47,495 nt of DNA from an uncultured Clostridiaceae bacterium (GTDB taxonomy: Bacteria > Bacillota > Clostridia > TANB77 > CAG-508), in NCBI GenBank assembly GCA_949902805.1, contig CATLDI010000006.1, positions 1 through 47,495 on the forward strand, in the 5' to 3' direction. The notes under the pieces were generated by a model, which worked only from the letters and a program-made list of their open reading frames with translations, was not told where the DNA came from and did no database searches. A program made the translations under genes and the position numbers. Positions 35,097 to 42,718 of this stretch are shown piece after piece. Position 1 is the first letter of the stretch, and the number at the start of each line of letters is the position of its first letter.

Positions 35097-36227
35097 ATGA
35101 GAAAAGAATTTGTAAGTAGACAGCAAGTAAATTTAATGCCAGAAAGACTTCGGAAAGCAGAAGAAACAGATGCAACAAAAGAGCTGAATTTGTATATGTG
35201 GGATTTATACAAAATGAATGACTACAAGCCAATGCGAATCATGATTGTTGGTGCAGGAGGTTCGTATCCAGCAGCAATATTTGCAAAACATGCAGTTAGC
35301 GATGAAATGAGAACACCATATGTTGAAGCAGTAACTCCTCAAACAGCCGTTAGAATTTTGAAGCAGTTTGATAATGTTAATTTTGGCGAAAATAATCCAG
35401 TATATAATTTAGTAATAGGAATTTCCTATTCTGGAAGAACGCCAGACATTAAATATGTAGCTGAATTATGTGAAAAGAAGAACTTCCCTTTTGTACTTCT
35501 TACAGGAGCAGAAAAGCAGTCGATATCAGACGTTTATGCAAACTGTGAAGACGTCAAAATCATATCTTATTATAACGAACACGACACTACTGGAAAAGAG
35601 AAAGGTATGATTTCGATGGCATCAACGCTTGCACCAGCAATTATTTTTGATGACAATTGGACTTGTAAGTTAATTCGTGAAAATCAAGAAGCATTAGAAA
35701 AAGGCGAGAAGTTTGTAGCAGATTTGAATATTTCTGATATTGCAAAGGCAATTAAAGAAAAACCTATTGTACATGTATTTTATGAGTGGGATGAATTGCC
35801 AACAGCAGCGGATATAGAAAGCAAATTTATAGAATCAGGCATTGCAAATGTTATTTTGCATGAAAAGAAAAACTTTTCACATGGGCGTTATACTTCTATT
35901 TATAATCAAGACTTTGGCTTAGTTATTAATTTAACTAGACATGGAATGGCAATAAGTGGAAGTGGAGATGCTCATAAAATATACAAGTATGATTATGATG
36001 AAAAACTTGCGACAGTATTAAATGAAATATGTAAGGAAAAATCAGCTCATTACATTGAAATTGGAACGATGGCATTCATGGCATCACAATGGAATATAGA
36101 AGCAATGACAAAACTGCCATATCTCATTACAGCTATTGGAGAAGAATTAGGAATTGACATTTCAAAGCCTTTAAGTCCTTTTCCAAAAGAAGCAATAGAG
36201 CTTTACGATTATAAAGGTGACTTTTAA
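35097..36227 (+). CDS. SIS-domain (sugar isomerase fold) protein
   Basis: The 376-residue product has two SIS-like halves. The first has IVGAGGSYPAAIFAKHAV (near residue 52) and GISYSGRTPD (near 108), the phosphosugar-binding loops. The second has the ESKFIESGIANVILHEKKNFSHGRY segment (about 245), typical of GlmS-type isomerase halves where a His opens the ring. It has no glutaminase or DNA-binding domain, so it may be a phosphosugar isomerase, aldolase-like or regulatory protein. Arginine is read from AGA, CGT, CGA and one in-frame CGG (35151), unlike the core genes, so it is probably acquired. It has its own promoter and terminator. Confidence 0.72.
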   Translation: MRKEFVSRQQVNLMPERLRKAEETDATKELNLYMWDLYKMNDYKPMRIMIVGAGGSYPAAIFAKHAVSDEMRTPYVEAVTPQTAVRILKQFDNVNFGENNPVYNLVIGISYSGRTPDIKYVAELCEKKNFPFVLLTGAEKQSISDVYANCEDVKIISYYNEHDTTGKEKGMISMASTLAPAIIFDDNWTCKLIRENQEALEKGEKFVADLNISDIAKAIKEKPIVHVFYEWDELPTAADIESKFIESGIANVILHEKKNFSHGRYTSIYNQDFGLVINLTRHGMAISGSGDAHKIYKYDYDEKLATVLNEICKEKSAHYIEIGTMAFMASQWNIEAMTKLPYLITAIGEELGIDISKPLSPFPKEAIELYDYKGDF

Positions 36228-36245
36228 ATTTAAAGAAAATAAGTA

Positions 36246-36286
36246 CAAGAAGTCAAGGTTGTCAAATGACAACTTTGACTTCTTGC
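36246..36286 (+). terminator. Terminator after the SIS gene
   Basis: CAAGAAGTCAAGGTTGTCA and TGACAACTTTGACTTCTTG form a 19-bp stem with one mismatch and a 2-nt loop. Confidence 0.7.
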
Positions 36287-36373
36287 TTTACATTTCCAAT
36301 TTTATTCATATTTTCCCACTATATTTAATAATATAATTAATATAAAAATAAATTAAGCCCTAGGAGGTAACAA

Positions 36374-36625
36374 ATGAAAACAATAGGTGAAAATTGTAGC
36401 TTATCAGAACTAAAAATTGGACAAACAGCAGTAGTAAAAAGCATAAATATTGTAAATAAGGATGTAAAAAGGCATTTGCTAGATATGGGGCTAACCAAAG
36501 GAACAAATGTAACAATAAAGAAAATAGCACCTATGGGCGACCCAATTGATATTCTACTAAGAGGCTATGAACTTGCAATAAGGAAATCAGATTTAAAACA
36601 AATAGAAGTGGAGGTAATAAAATAA
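36374..36625 (+). CDS. feoA: FeoA, ferrous iron transport accessory protein
   Basis: FeoA is a small SH3-like cytoplasmic protein that assists the FeoB iron pump. The 83-residue product has LSELKIGQTAVVKSI, KRHLLDMGLTKGTNVTI and the APMGDPIDILLRGYELAIRKSD segment. TAGGAGGTAAC precedes the ATG. The stop codon abuts the feoB start, so they are coupled. No Fur box was recognised upstream. Confidence 0.95.
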   Translation: MKTIGENCSLSELKIGQTAVVKSINIVNKDVKRHLLDMGLTKGTNVTIKKIAPMGDPIDILLRGYELAIRKSDLKQIEVEVIK

Positions 36626-38599
36626 ATGAAAGTTGGACTAGTTGGAAATCAAAACAGTGGTAAAACAACATTATTTAACTGTTTAACTGGTATGAACGCA
36701 AAAATAGGAAATTGGCCAGGAGTTACAATTGAAAAAAAGCTTGGAACAATAAAAGGCACAAAACATGAAATAACAGACTTACCAGGAATATATTCTTTAA
36801 GCCCATACTCTGCTGAAGAAGAAGTTTCAAGAAACTTTGTGTTTAATGAAAACCCAGATGTAATAATAAACATAGTAGATGCAACATGTTTAGAAAGAAG
36901 TTTATTTTTAACAACCCAATTATTAGAATCAAACTGTAAAGTAATAGTTGCGCTAAATATGGCAGACAAGCTAGAAGAAAAAGGGTTAAGCATAGATGAA
37001 AAGAAAATGGAAGAAATGCTAGGAACAAAAGTAATTAAAATATCAGCCTTAAAGGAAACAGGAATAGAAGAGCTTATAAAAGAAATAGATAAACCAATAA
37101 AAAGGAAGGAAAATAAAGTTATTCCTGAATACCTAAGTAAAGATTATGATATTGAAAAATATGAAGAAATCGTAAATCAAAAGTATTCATTTATAAGTAG
37201 AGTAGTAGAAACTTGTATAAAAAAGAAAAAAAGACCTGAAGCAATATCAGATAGATTAGATAAAATCTTTTTAAATAGATGGCTTGCATTCCCTATATTT
37301 ATAATAATTATGTTCTTAATATATTATCTATCAGTAGGAATAGTTGGAAACTTTACAGTCGACCTAGTAGGAGACGCAGTAGGAAGTTTTGGAGAATGGG
37401 TAGGAAGCTTAATGGAAAACATAGGACTATCTGAATGGCTAAATAGTTTAGTTGTAGATGGAATTATATCAGGAGTAGGAGCAGTACTAGGCTTTGTACC
37501 ACAGCTTATAATATTATTCTTATGTATAGCCTTGTTGGAAACCACAGGTTATATGTCAAGAATATCACTACTATTAGACAAAGTATTTAGAAAATTAGGT
37601 TTAAGTGGAAAAAGCCTAATACCATTTATAGTCGGTTCAGGTTGCTCTGTTCCAGGAATAATGGGAACAAGAATTATAGAAAATGAAGACGAAAGAAAAA
37701 TGACAGCAATACTTACCCCATTTATTCCATGTAGTGCTAAACTGCCAATAATAGCACTATTTGCAGGGTACTTCTTTCCAAACTCATCAGGTATAGTTTC
37801 AAGTTCATTATACTTTTTTGCAATAGCAGTAATAATTATAAGTGCATTAATTATGAAAAAATTTGTATTCAAACATACATCAAGTACATATATTTCAGAA
37901 CTACCAGAATACAAACTGCCAAGTGCAAAATACATATTAAAAGATGTATTCGACAAAGTAATGGCATTTATAAAAAGAGCAGGAACAATTATTTTACTAT
38001 GTTCAATTATAATTTGGTTTTTACTTTCATTCTCATTTAAAATGGAATATGGGGTAGATGTAGAAGAAAGTATATTAGCAAGTATAGGAAATAAAATTTC
38101 ATGGGTATTTAAGCCAATGCTTGGAGAGAACAGTTGGGAGGCGGCAGTATCAGCGTTGCAAGGACTAGTTGCAAAAGAACAAGTAGTATCCTCAATGGCA
38201 GTAATAAATGGCTTAGCAGAAGATGCAAGCGAAGGAGCCGAAATATTTGTAAGAGATGGAGCATTTGGTTTCTTCACAGCATCATCAGCCTATGCATTCA
38301 TGGTATTTAACCTATTTTCAGCACCATGCTTCGGAGCAATAGGAGCAATGAAAAGAGAACTAGGAAGCACCAAAAAACTACTAAAAGCCATAGCCTTCCA
38401 AACAGGCTTAGCATGGGTACTCGCAACATTTGTGTATCAAATAGGAAATAGAATAGAAAAGGAAATATTTAACATTGTAGATATAGTGTTTATAGCAATA
38501 ATTGTAGGTTTAGTAATAGTAATAATAAGAGCTTTATTTAAGAAAAATAAGAATGAGTGTGTAGAATGTCCTTATTGTAGGAGTTGTAATAAGAGTTAA
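36626..38599 (+). CDS. feoB: FeoB, ferrous iron transporter
   Basis: FeoB imports Fe(II). The 657-residue product has the N-terminal G domain with GNQNSGKTTLFN, the DLPGIYSLSPYS switch, NMAD (G4) and a SALK G5-like motif, then a linker and eight or so membrane helices with two gate motifs (including GSGCSVPGIMGTR). It ends in a short Cys-rich tail, CVECPYCRSCNKS, which may bind iron or a cluster. The last codons and stop sit inside a perfect 31-bp palindrome shared with the convergent NUDIX gene. Confidence 0.96.
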   Translation: MKVGLVGNQNSGKTTLFNCLTGMNAKIGNWPGVTIEKKLGTIKGTKHEITDLPGIYSLSPYSAEEEVSRNFVFNENPDVIINIVDATCLERSLFLTTQLLESNCKVIVALNMADKLEEKGLSIDEKKMEEMLGTKVIKISALKETGIEELIKEIDKPIKRKENKVIPEYLSKDYDIEKYEEIVNQKYSFISRVVETCIKKKKRPEAISDRLDKIFLNRWLAFPIFIIIMFLIYYLSVGIVGNFTVDLVGDAVGSFGEWVGSLMENIGLSEWLNSLVVDGIISGVGAVLGFVPQLIILFLCIALLETTGYMSRISLLLDKVFRKLGLSGKSLIPFIVGSGCSVPGIMGTRIIENEDERKMTAILTPFIPCSAKLPIIALFAGYFFPNSSGIVSSSLYFFAIAVIIISALIMKKFVFKHTSSTYISELPEYKLPSAKYILKDVFDKVMAFIKRAGTIILLCSIIIWFLLSFSFKMEYGVDVEESILASIGNKISWVFKPMLGENSWEAAVSALQGLVAKEQVVSSMAVINGLAEDASEGAEIFVRDGAFGFFTASSAYAFMVFNLFSAPCFGAIGAMKRELGSTKKLLKAIAFQTGLAWVLATFVYQIGNRIEKEIFNIVDIVFIAIIVGLVIVIIRALFKKNKNECVECPYCRSCNKS

Positions 38600-38657
38600 A
38601 TTAATAAAAATGATTTGTACATTTTTTGTACAAATCATTTTTATTAATTTAACTCTT
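38591..38657. terminator. Perfect 31-bp palindrome covering both stop codons
   Basis: Arms 38591-38621 and 38627-38657 are exact reverse complements with a 5-nt T loop. The palindrome begins AAGAGTTAA on both strands, so FeoB and the NUDIX protein both end with Lys-Ser-stop encoded by it. It can terminate in both directions. Confidence 0.85.
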
Positions 38658-39113
38658 GGCTTTTTGATGTGAAAAATTTCCATCATCATAAATAATTCCT
38701 TTTTGCATATTTGTAAGCACATTTCTAACACGCATAATGGTATTTTCAGGCAATTCATCAATATTAAACCATTGTAGATTATCACATTTATCAGGTTCCA
38801 TTATTTTTGGAGTTCCTTCATATTTATCCGCTGTGAAAAATACATTAATATACTCATCTTGGTATTCATGAATAAGAGCAACTAGTTTTAAATCGTGTTC
38901 ATCTATATTAAGTCCAATTTCTTCCTTAGCTTCTCTACATAGTGCCATAGCTAGTGATTCGTTTTTCTCAAGATGACCACTACATGCTGTATCATATTTA
39001 CCATCCATATATCCAGTATTACATCTTTCTTGAAGTAAAATTTGCGTGTTTCCATTTACTTCTCTTGTTAATACTAAAAAAACTGCTACTTTACTTTGAT
39101 ATCTTTCAACCAT
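38649..39113 (-). CDS. NUDIX hydrolase
   Basis: The 154-residue product has a full NUDIX box, GHLEKNESLAMALCREAKEEIGL (split by its glycine, REAKEEIG core), in a beta-alpha fold, with ILLQERCNTGYMDGKYDTACSG before it, as in isopentenyl-diphosphate isomerase-like and MutT-like hydrolases of nucleoside diphosphates. Substrate is unknown. Its promoter carries the palindromic TTTACGTAAA spacer element and it diverges from the small peptide gene at 39334. Confidence 0.9.
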   Translation of the reverse strand: MVERYQSKVAVFLVLTREVNGNTQILLQERCNTGYMDGKYDTACSGHLEKNESLAMALCREAKEEIGLNIDEHDLKLVALIHEYQDEYINVFFTADKYEGTPKIMEPDKCDNLQWFNIDELPENTIMRVRNVLTNMQKGIIYDDGNFSHQKAKS

Positions 39114-39172
39114 ATTGTTATCCTCCTATATACATTATTTTATAGAATTTTAATACATTATATATGATATGT

Positions 39173-39201
39173 ATTATATAAGAAATTTACGTAAAATGCA
39201 A
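39173..39201 (-). promoter_or_regulatory. Promoter of the NUDIX gene with palindromic spacer
   Basis: Reverse strand: TTGCAT, 17-nt spacer beginning TTTACGTAAA (a perfect palindrome), TATAAT. Confidence 0.6.
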
Positions 39202-39219
39202 TAATTTGATAGAAAATAG

Positions 39220-39248
39220 TTGTGTTTTACATAAGCACATGATAAAAT
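39220..39248 (+). promoter_or_regulatory. Promoter facing the small peptide gene, with spacer element
   Basis: TTGTGT, 17-nt spacer beginning TTTACATAAG, TAAAAT. The downstream leader contains TAATCTCCTAA, also seen before 28520. Confidence 0.5.
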
Positions 39249-39333
39249 AAAACTGTTTTTAATATTTATAATCTCCTAACTAGAAAATTTTGAGACATAT
39301 AAACAGCAGTGTAAAGATGCTGATAAAATTACT

Positions 39334-39441
39334 ATGAGTATTCTCTCATTTTACCTTAGTGTAGCAATATTCTTTTTATTAAAATCACTTTTTGATGTAT
39401 TTTCAGATGTTAAAACGCTTATTAATAAAAGAAAAAAGTAA
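39334..39441 (+). CDS. 35-residue membrane peptide (type I toxin-like)
   Basis: The peptide MSILSFYLSVAIFFLL... has a single membrane helix (about 4-18), a short amphipathic part and a basic tail NKRKK. It has a long leader (about 80 nt), a weak ribosome site and a long structured 3' end (39448-39513). Small hydrophobic peptide, basic tail, sequestered start and strong terminator are the usual marks of type I toxin mRNAs, but no antisense RNA can be proved here. It may also be a chance frame. Confidence 0.4.
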   Translation: MSILSFYLSVAIFFLLKSLFDVFSDVKTLINKRKK

Positions 39442-39447
39442 ATGACT

Positions 39448-39513
39448 AAAATAAAGTAAGTTTAAGAAAAACTTGAGCAACAGCTCTTGATATCTTAAAC
39501 TTACTTTATTTTT
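39448..39513 (+). terminator. Long structured terminator
   Basis: AAATAAAGTAAGTTTAAGA and TCTTAAACTTACTTTATTT form a 19-bp perfect stem with an inner GAGC/GCTC hairpin, followed by T and A/T-rich sequence. Confidence 0.7.
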
Positions 39514-39617
39514 AATTATTTAAATTTTTGTTATAAAGCTCTAAATAATTCTTTATGTACATGTTTGACCAACAAATTTCCCAAAAACTATATACAAAAC
39601 ACAAACAAAATGATATA

Positions 39618-39648
39618 CTAACAAAAGTTAGGTAACGTATGTTATTTT
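39618..39648. promoter_or_regulatory. Possible TetR operator
   Basis: CTAAC-AAAA-GTTAG is a perfect 14-bp dyad, followed by TAACGTATGTTA, a near palindrome, 20-40 nt before the TetR start. TetR-type regulators usually bind such dyads near their own gene. Confidence 0.45.
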
Positions 39649-39667
39649 AAAAAGGAGATGATACAAA

Positions 39668-40228
39668 TTGCCACCAAGAACTATATTTGAAAAAGAGCAA
39701 GTACTTAATATTGCATATAATATAGTGCGAAATGAAGGCTTCGATGGACTAAATGCTCGTAGAATTGCAAAAGAGTTAAATGCTTCTGTTCATCCGATTT
39801 TTAAGCACTTTAAAGATATGGAAGAACTAAAAAAAGCAGTATATGAAAAGATATGTGCAAAATATAAAGAATACATGCTAAGTGGTGCAAATGAAGAACA
39901 GGCATATAAAAAAATGGGGTTATCATATATTAAATTTGCAAAAGATTACCCAGAATTTTTTAAAATTATATTTATGCAAAAAACAAACCTTAATGCAGAA
40001 AATTTTATAATGGCAGATAATGTAGGAGATGATGTAATAGAGAAAGGCCAAATATTAACAGGGCTTTCTTTTGAAGAACAAAAGAAATTCCATGTAAAAG
40101 TATGGATATTTACACATGGAATAGCATGTTTAGTTGCCACAAATACAGTAAAATTTTCAGATGTAGAAATAGAAGAATTACTAACAGAAACTGTAAAAAA
40201 ATTAATAATAGGATATAAAAACTCGTAG
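39668..40228 (+). CDS. TetR-family transcriptional regulator
   Basis: The 186-residue product has the TetR helix-turn-helix: FDGLNARRIAKELNASVHPIFKHFKDMEELKKAVY (positions about 24-58), then an all-alpha ligand-binding domain. It starts at TTG (MPPRTIFEKEQ); AAAGGAGATG lies 8 nt upstream. The ABC-2 exporter genes follow 300 nt later, separated by repeat A copy 3, so it probably represses that exporter in response to an unknown drug or lipid. Confidence 0.9.
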   Translation: MPPRTIFEKEQVLNIAYNIVRNEGFDGLNARRIAKELNASVHPIFKHFKDMEELKKAVYEKICAKYKEYMLSGANEEQAYKKMGLSYIKFAKDYPEFFKIIFMQKTNLNAENFIMADNVGDDVIEKGQILTGLSFEEQKKFHVKVWIFTHGIACLVATNTVKFSDVEIEELLTETVKKLIIGYKNS

Positions 40229-40242
40229 AAATAATAATTTTG

Positions 40243-40280
40243 ATGTAGGGGCGATTAGCAATCGTCCGCTCTTCGAAGAA
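40243..40280. repeat. Short palindromic repeat E
   Basis: TGTAGGGGCGATT and AATCGTCC(G) form a hairpin, followed by CTCTTCGAAGAAATAGC, as at 600-650 and 17530-17570. The gap 40229-40528 otherwise holds repeat A and no gene. Confidence 0.55.
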
Positions 40281-40296
40281 ATAGCTTTAAAATTAG

Positions 40297-40430
40297 CCAC
40301 CTTATGCATTTATATATATTAAAATAAAAATCGAACCCTCCAAGCTCACGGGTATTCCCCCGCGTTCTGCGGGTTGTCGGGCTTCAATTTTGATTTTAAT
40401 ATATATAAACACATAAGGTTACTCTACAAA
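40297..40430. repeat. MITE-like repeat A, copy 3
   Basis: A 134-bp copy. The centre has CCCGC-GTTCT-GCGGG, a perfect small hairpin that differs from copies 1 and 2. Confidence 0.85.
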
Positions 40431-40528
40431 TTGTTATTTAGCAATTTTTTGAATGGTAATTATTAATATATGGAACTGGATTATATATGCCATAATCTCA
40501 ACAATAATAGAAAGGAAGATTTTATAAA

Positions 40529-41468
40529 ATGAACAATGTAATAGAAGTCAAAAATTTAACCAAAGAATACAAAACTTTTAAAGCAGTAGATGATATATCT
40601 TTTGAAGTACACGAAGGGGAAATATTAGGTTTACTTCGGACCTAATGGAAGTGGAAAAACTACTACTATAAACTGTATATTATCTTTACTAAAATTTAGT
40701 AAAGGAAGTATACAAATATTTGGAAAAGAAATGAAACCAAATTCTTATGATATAAAAAGAGATATAGGAGTAATATTCCAAGAAGTAGCTGTATTTGAAG
40801 AACTAACAGTATATGAAAATATAGACTATTTTTGTGGACTTTATATAAAAGATAAAGCTACTAGAAAAGAGTATATAGAAGAAGCAATTAAGCTAGTAAG
40901 TTTAGAAGAATTTAAAAAGTTCTACCCAAAGCAACTATCAGGTGGCTTATTAAGAAGATTAAATATAGCTTGTGGAATTGCACATAAACCAAAACTAATA
41001 TTTTTAGACGAGCCAACAGTAGCAGTAGACCCACAAAGTAGAAACAATATATTAGATGGAATAAAGAAATTAAGAGAAGCAGGAGCAACCATAGTATATA
41101 CAACTCACTATATGGAAGAAGTAGAAATTCTATGTGATAGAATTATCATTTTAGATAAAGGAAAAATACTTGCAACTGGAACATCAGATGAACTTAAGAA
41201 AAAAGCTAGAATAGAAGAAAAAGTTACAGTAGAAGTAAATAATTTAAAAGAAGAGCAAATAGATAAAATAAGAAAATTGCAAAATGTAGAGGAAGTTAAA
41301 TATAATGTAAACAACCTAATTATTACATATAAACAAGGGGAAAATAATTTAGGAGAGCTTACAAATCATTTGAAGAAAGAAGAAATAAAATACAATAAAA
41401 TCTATTCAGAAAGACCAACTCTAAATGACGTATTTTTAGAATTAACAGGAAAGGAGCTTAGAGATTAA
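40529..41468 (+). CDS. ABC-2 exporter ATPase; needs a +1 shift at CGG inside Walker A
   Basis: This ATPase powers the two ABC-2 permeases downstream. From ATG 40529 (GAAAGGAAG upstream) the frame reads EVHEGEILGLL, then CGG at 40637 and a stop codon two codons later. Skipping the C gives GPNGSGKTTTI, the Walker A loop, so the restored residue is its first glycine. The rest is intact: VIFQEVAVFEEL (Q-loop), LSGGLLRRLNIA (signature), LIFLDEPTVAVD (Walker B) and THYMEEVE (switch His), then a DrrA-type C-terminal domain, 312 residues. The stop and permease start overlap as TAATG. Confidence 0.88.
40637..40639 (+). other. In-frame CGG / +1 shift site 6 (ABC ATPase Walker A)
   Basis: Zero frame TTA CTT CGG ACC TAA. 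C-skipped frame TTA CTT GGA CCT AAT GGA, encoding the P-loop LGPNG. This is the most decisive site: the amino acid must be Gly, and the unshifted frame ends within three codons. Confidence 0.92.
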
Positions 41469-42649
41469 TGTTTATACATAATTTTAAGTATACCTTGAAA
41501 ACACTATTTGGCAACAAAATACTAATATTTTGGACCTTTGCATTTCCAATTATAATGGCAACATTTTTCAACCTAGCATTTTCAAATATAGAAAATAGCG
41601 AAAAATTAAGTATTATTAATATAGCAATAGTAGAAAGTAAAGAAACTAAAAATAATGAAATATTAAAGCAATCTTTTGAAGCTTTAAGTGATGAAGAAAA
41701 CAAAGATAGGTTATTTTCTTTAAAATATGTAGAGGAGGCTACAGCAAAAGAACTATTAGAAAATGGCGAAATAACAGGATATTTAAACCTAGATGAAGAT
41801 AAACCAAAAATAGTAATAAAATCAAATGGAATAAATGCAACAATATTAAAATATGTTACAGAAGAAATAACTAGTACAAGCAAAATAGTTCAAGACCTAG
41901 CAAATAATAAAATAGTAGAAGAAAGTATGCAAGGAAAAGCACAAGTTGACTATGAAAAAATATATAAAAAAGCTTTAGAAATAGCAACAAAAGAAGACAT
42001 AAGCTTTAAAAATATATCAAATGCAAATTTAAGTTATACCATGATTGAATTTTATACACTAATAGCAATGACATGTTTATATGGTGGAATATTAGCAATG
42101 ACAGCGATAAATAATAGTTTAGCCAATATGGGAAATGTAGGAAAAAGAACAGCGGTAGCACCAATTAGCAAAGGGAAACTAATAATTTCTAGTGTTTTTG
42201 CAAGTTATATAACACAATTAATTGGAATTACTTTATTATTCATATATACAATATTTTTATTAAAAGTAGATTATGGTAGCAACTTACCACTAATTATATT
42301 ATTAACCTTAGCAGGAAGTTTAGCAGGACTTTCACTTGGAATAGTAGTTGCAACAACCTTAAAAACAAACGAAAATACAAAAACAGGAATATTAATTGCA
42401 GTTACAATGTTTGGATGTTTTTTATCTGGAATGATGGGGATAACAATGAAATATATGGTAGATAAAAACGTACCAATTATAAATAAACTAAACCCTGCAA
42501 GTATGATAACAGATGGGCTATATTCTTTATATTATTATGATACTTTTAATAGGTATTATATAAATGTTATAAGTTTGATTATATTTAGTGCAATTATGAT
42601 AGGAATATCAATTGTACAATTAAGAAAACAGAAATTTGAAACATTGTAA
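41468..42649 (+). CDS. ABC-2 type permease, first subunit
   Basis: The 393-residue permease has an N-terminal helix (about 15-35), a long external region (about 36-190) and five helices at the C-terminal end, the standard ABC-2 layout. It has TAVAPISKGKLIISSVFASY and KLNPASMITDGLY, typical of drug or lipid exporters of this class. It overlaps the ATPase gene by 1 nt. Two different permeases follow, suggesting a heterodimeric channel. Confidence 0.88.
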   Translation: MFIHNFKYTLKTLFGNKILIFWTFAFPIIMATFFNLAFSNIENSEKLSIINIAIVESKETKNNEILKQSFEALSDEENKDRLFSLKYVEEATAKELLENGEITGYLNLDEDKPKIVIKSNGINATILKYVTEEITSTSKIVQDLANNKIVEESMQGKAQVDYEKIYKKALEIATKEDISFKNISNANLSYTMIEFYTLIAMTCLYGGILAMTAINNSLANMGNVGKRTAVAPISKGKLIISSVFASYITQLIGITLLFIYTIFLLKVDYGSNLPLIILLTLAGSLAGLSLGIVVATTLKTNENTKTGILIAVTMFGCFLSGMMGITMKYMVDKNVPIINKLNPASMITDGLYSLYYYDTFNRYYINVISLIIFSAIMIGISIVQLRKQKFETL

Positions 42650-42662
42650 AAACAAAGTTCCC

Positions 42663-42705
42663 ATTGGGGACGTTTCCTAATGGGAAATCTGTCTCAAATG
42701 GGAAG
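42663..42705. repeat. Diverged fragment of repeat B
   Basis: ATTGGGGACGTTTCCTAATGGG recalls the left end of repeat B. It lies between the two permease genes and partly overlaps the ribosome site region of the second. Confidence 0.45.
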
Positions 42706-42718
42706 GGAAAGGAAAGAA

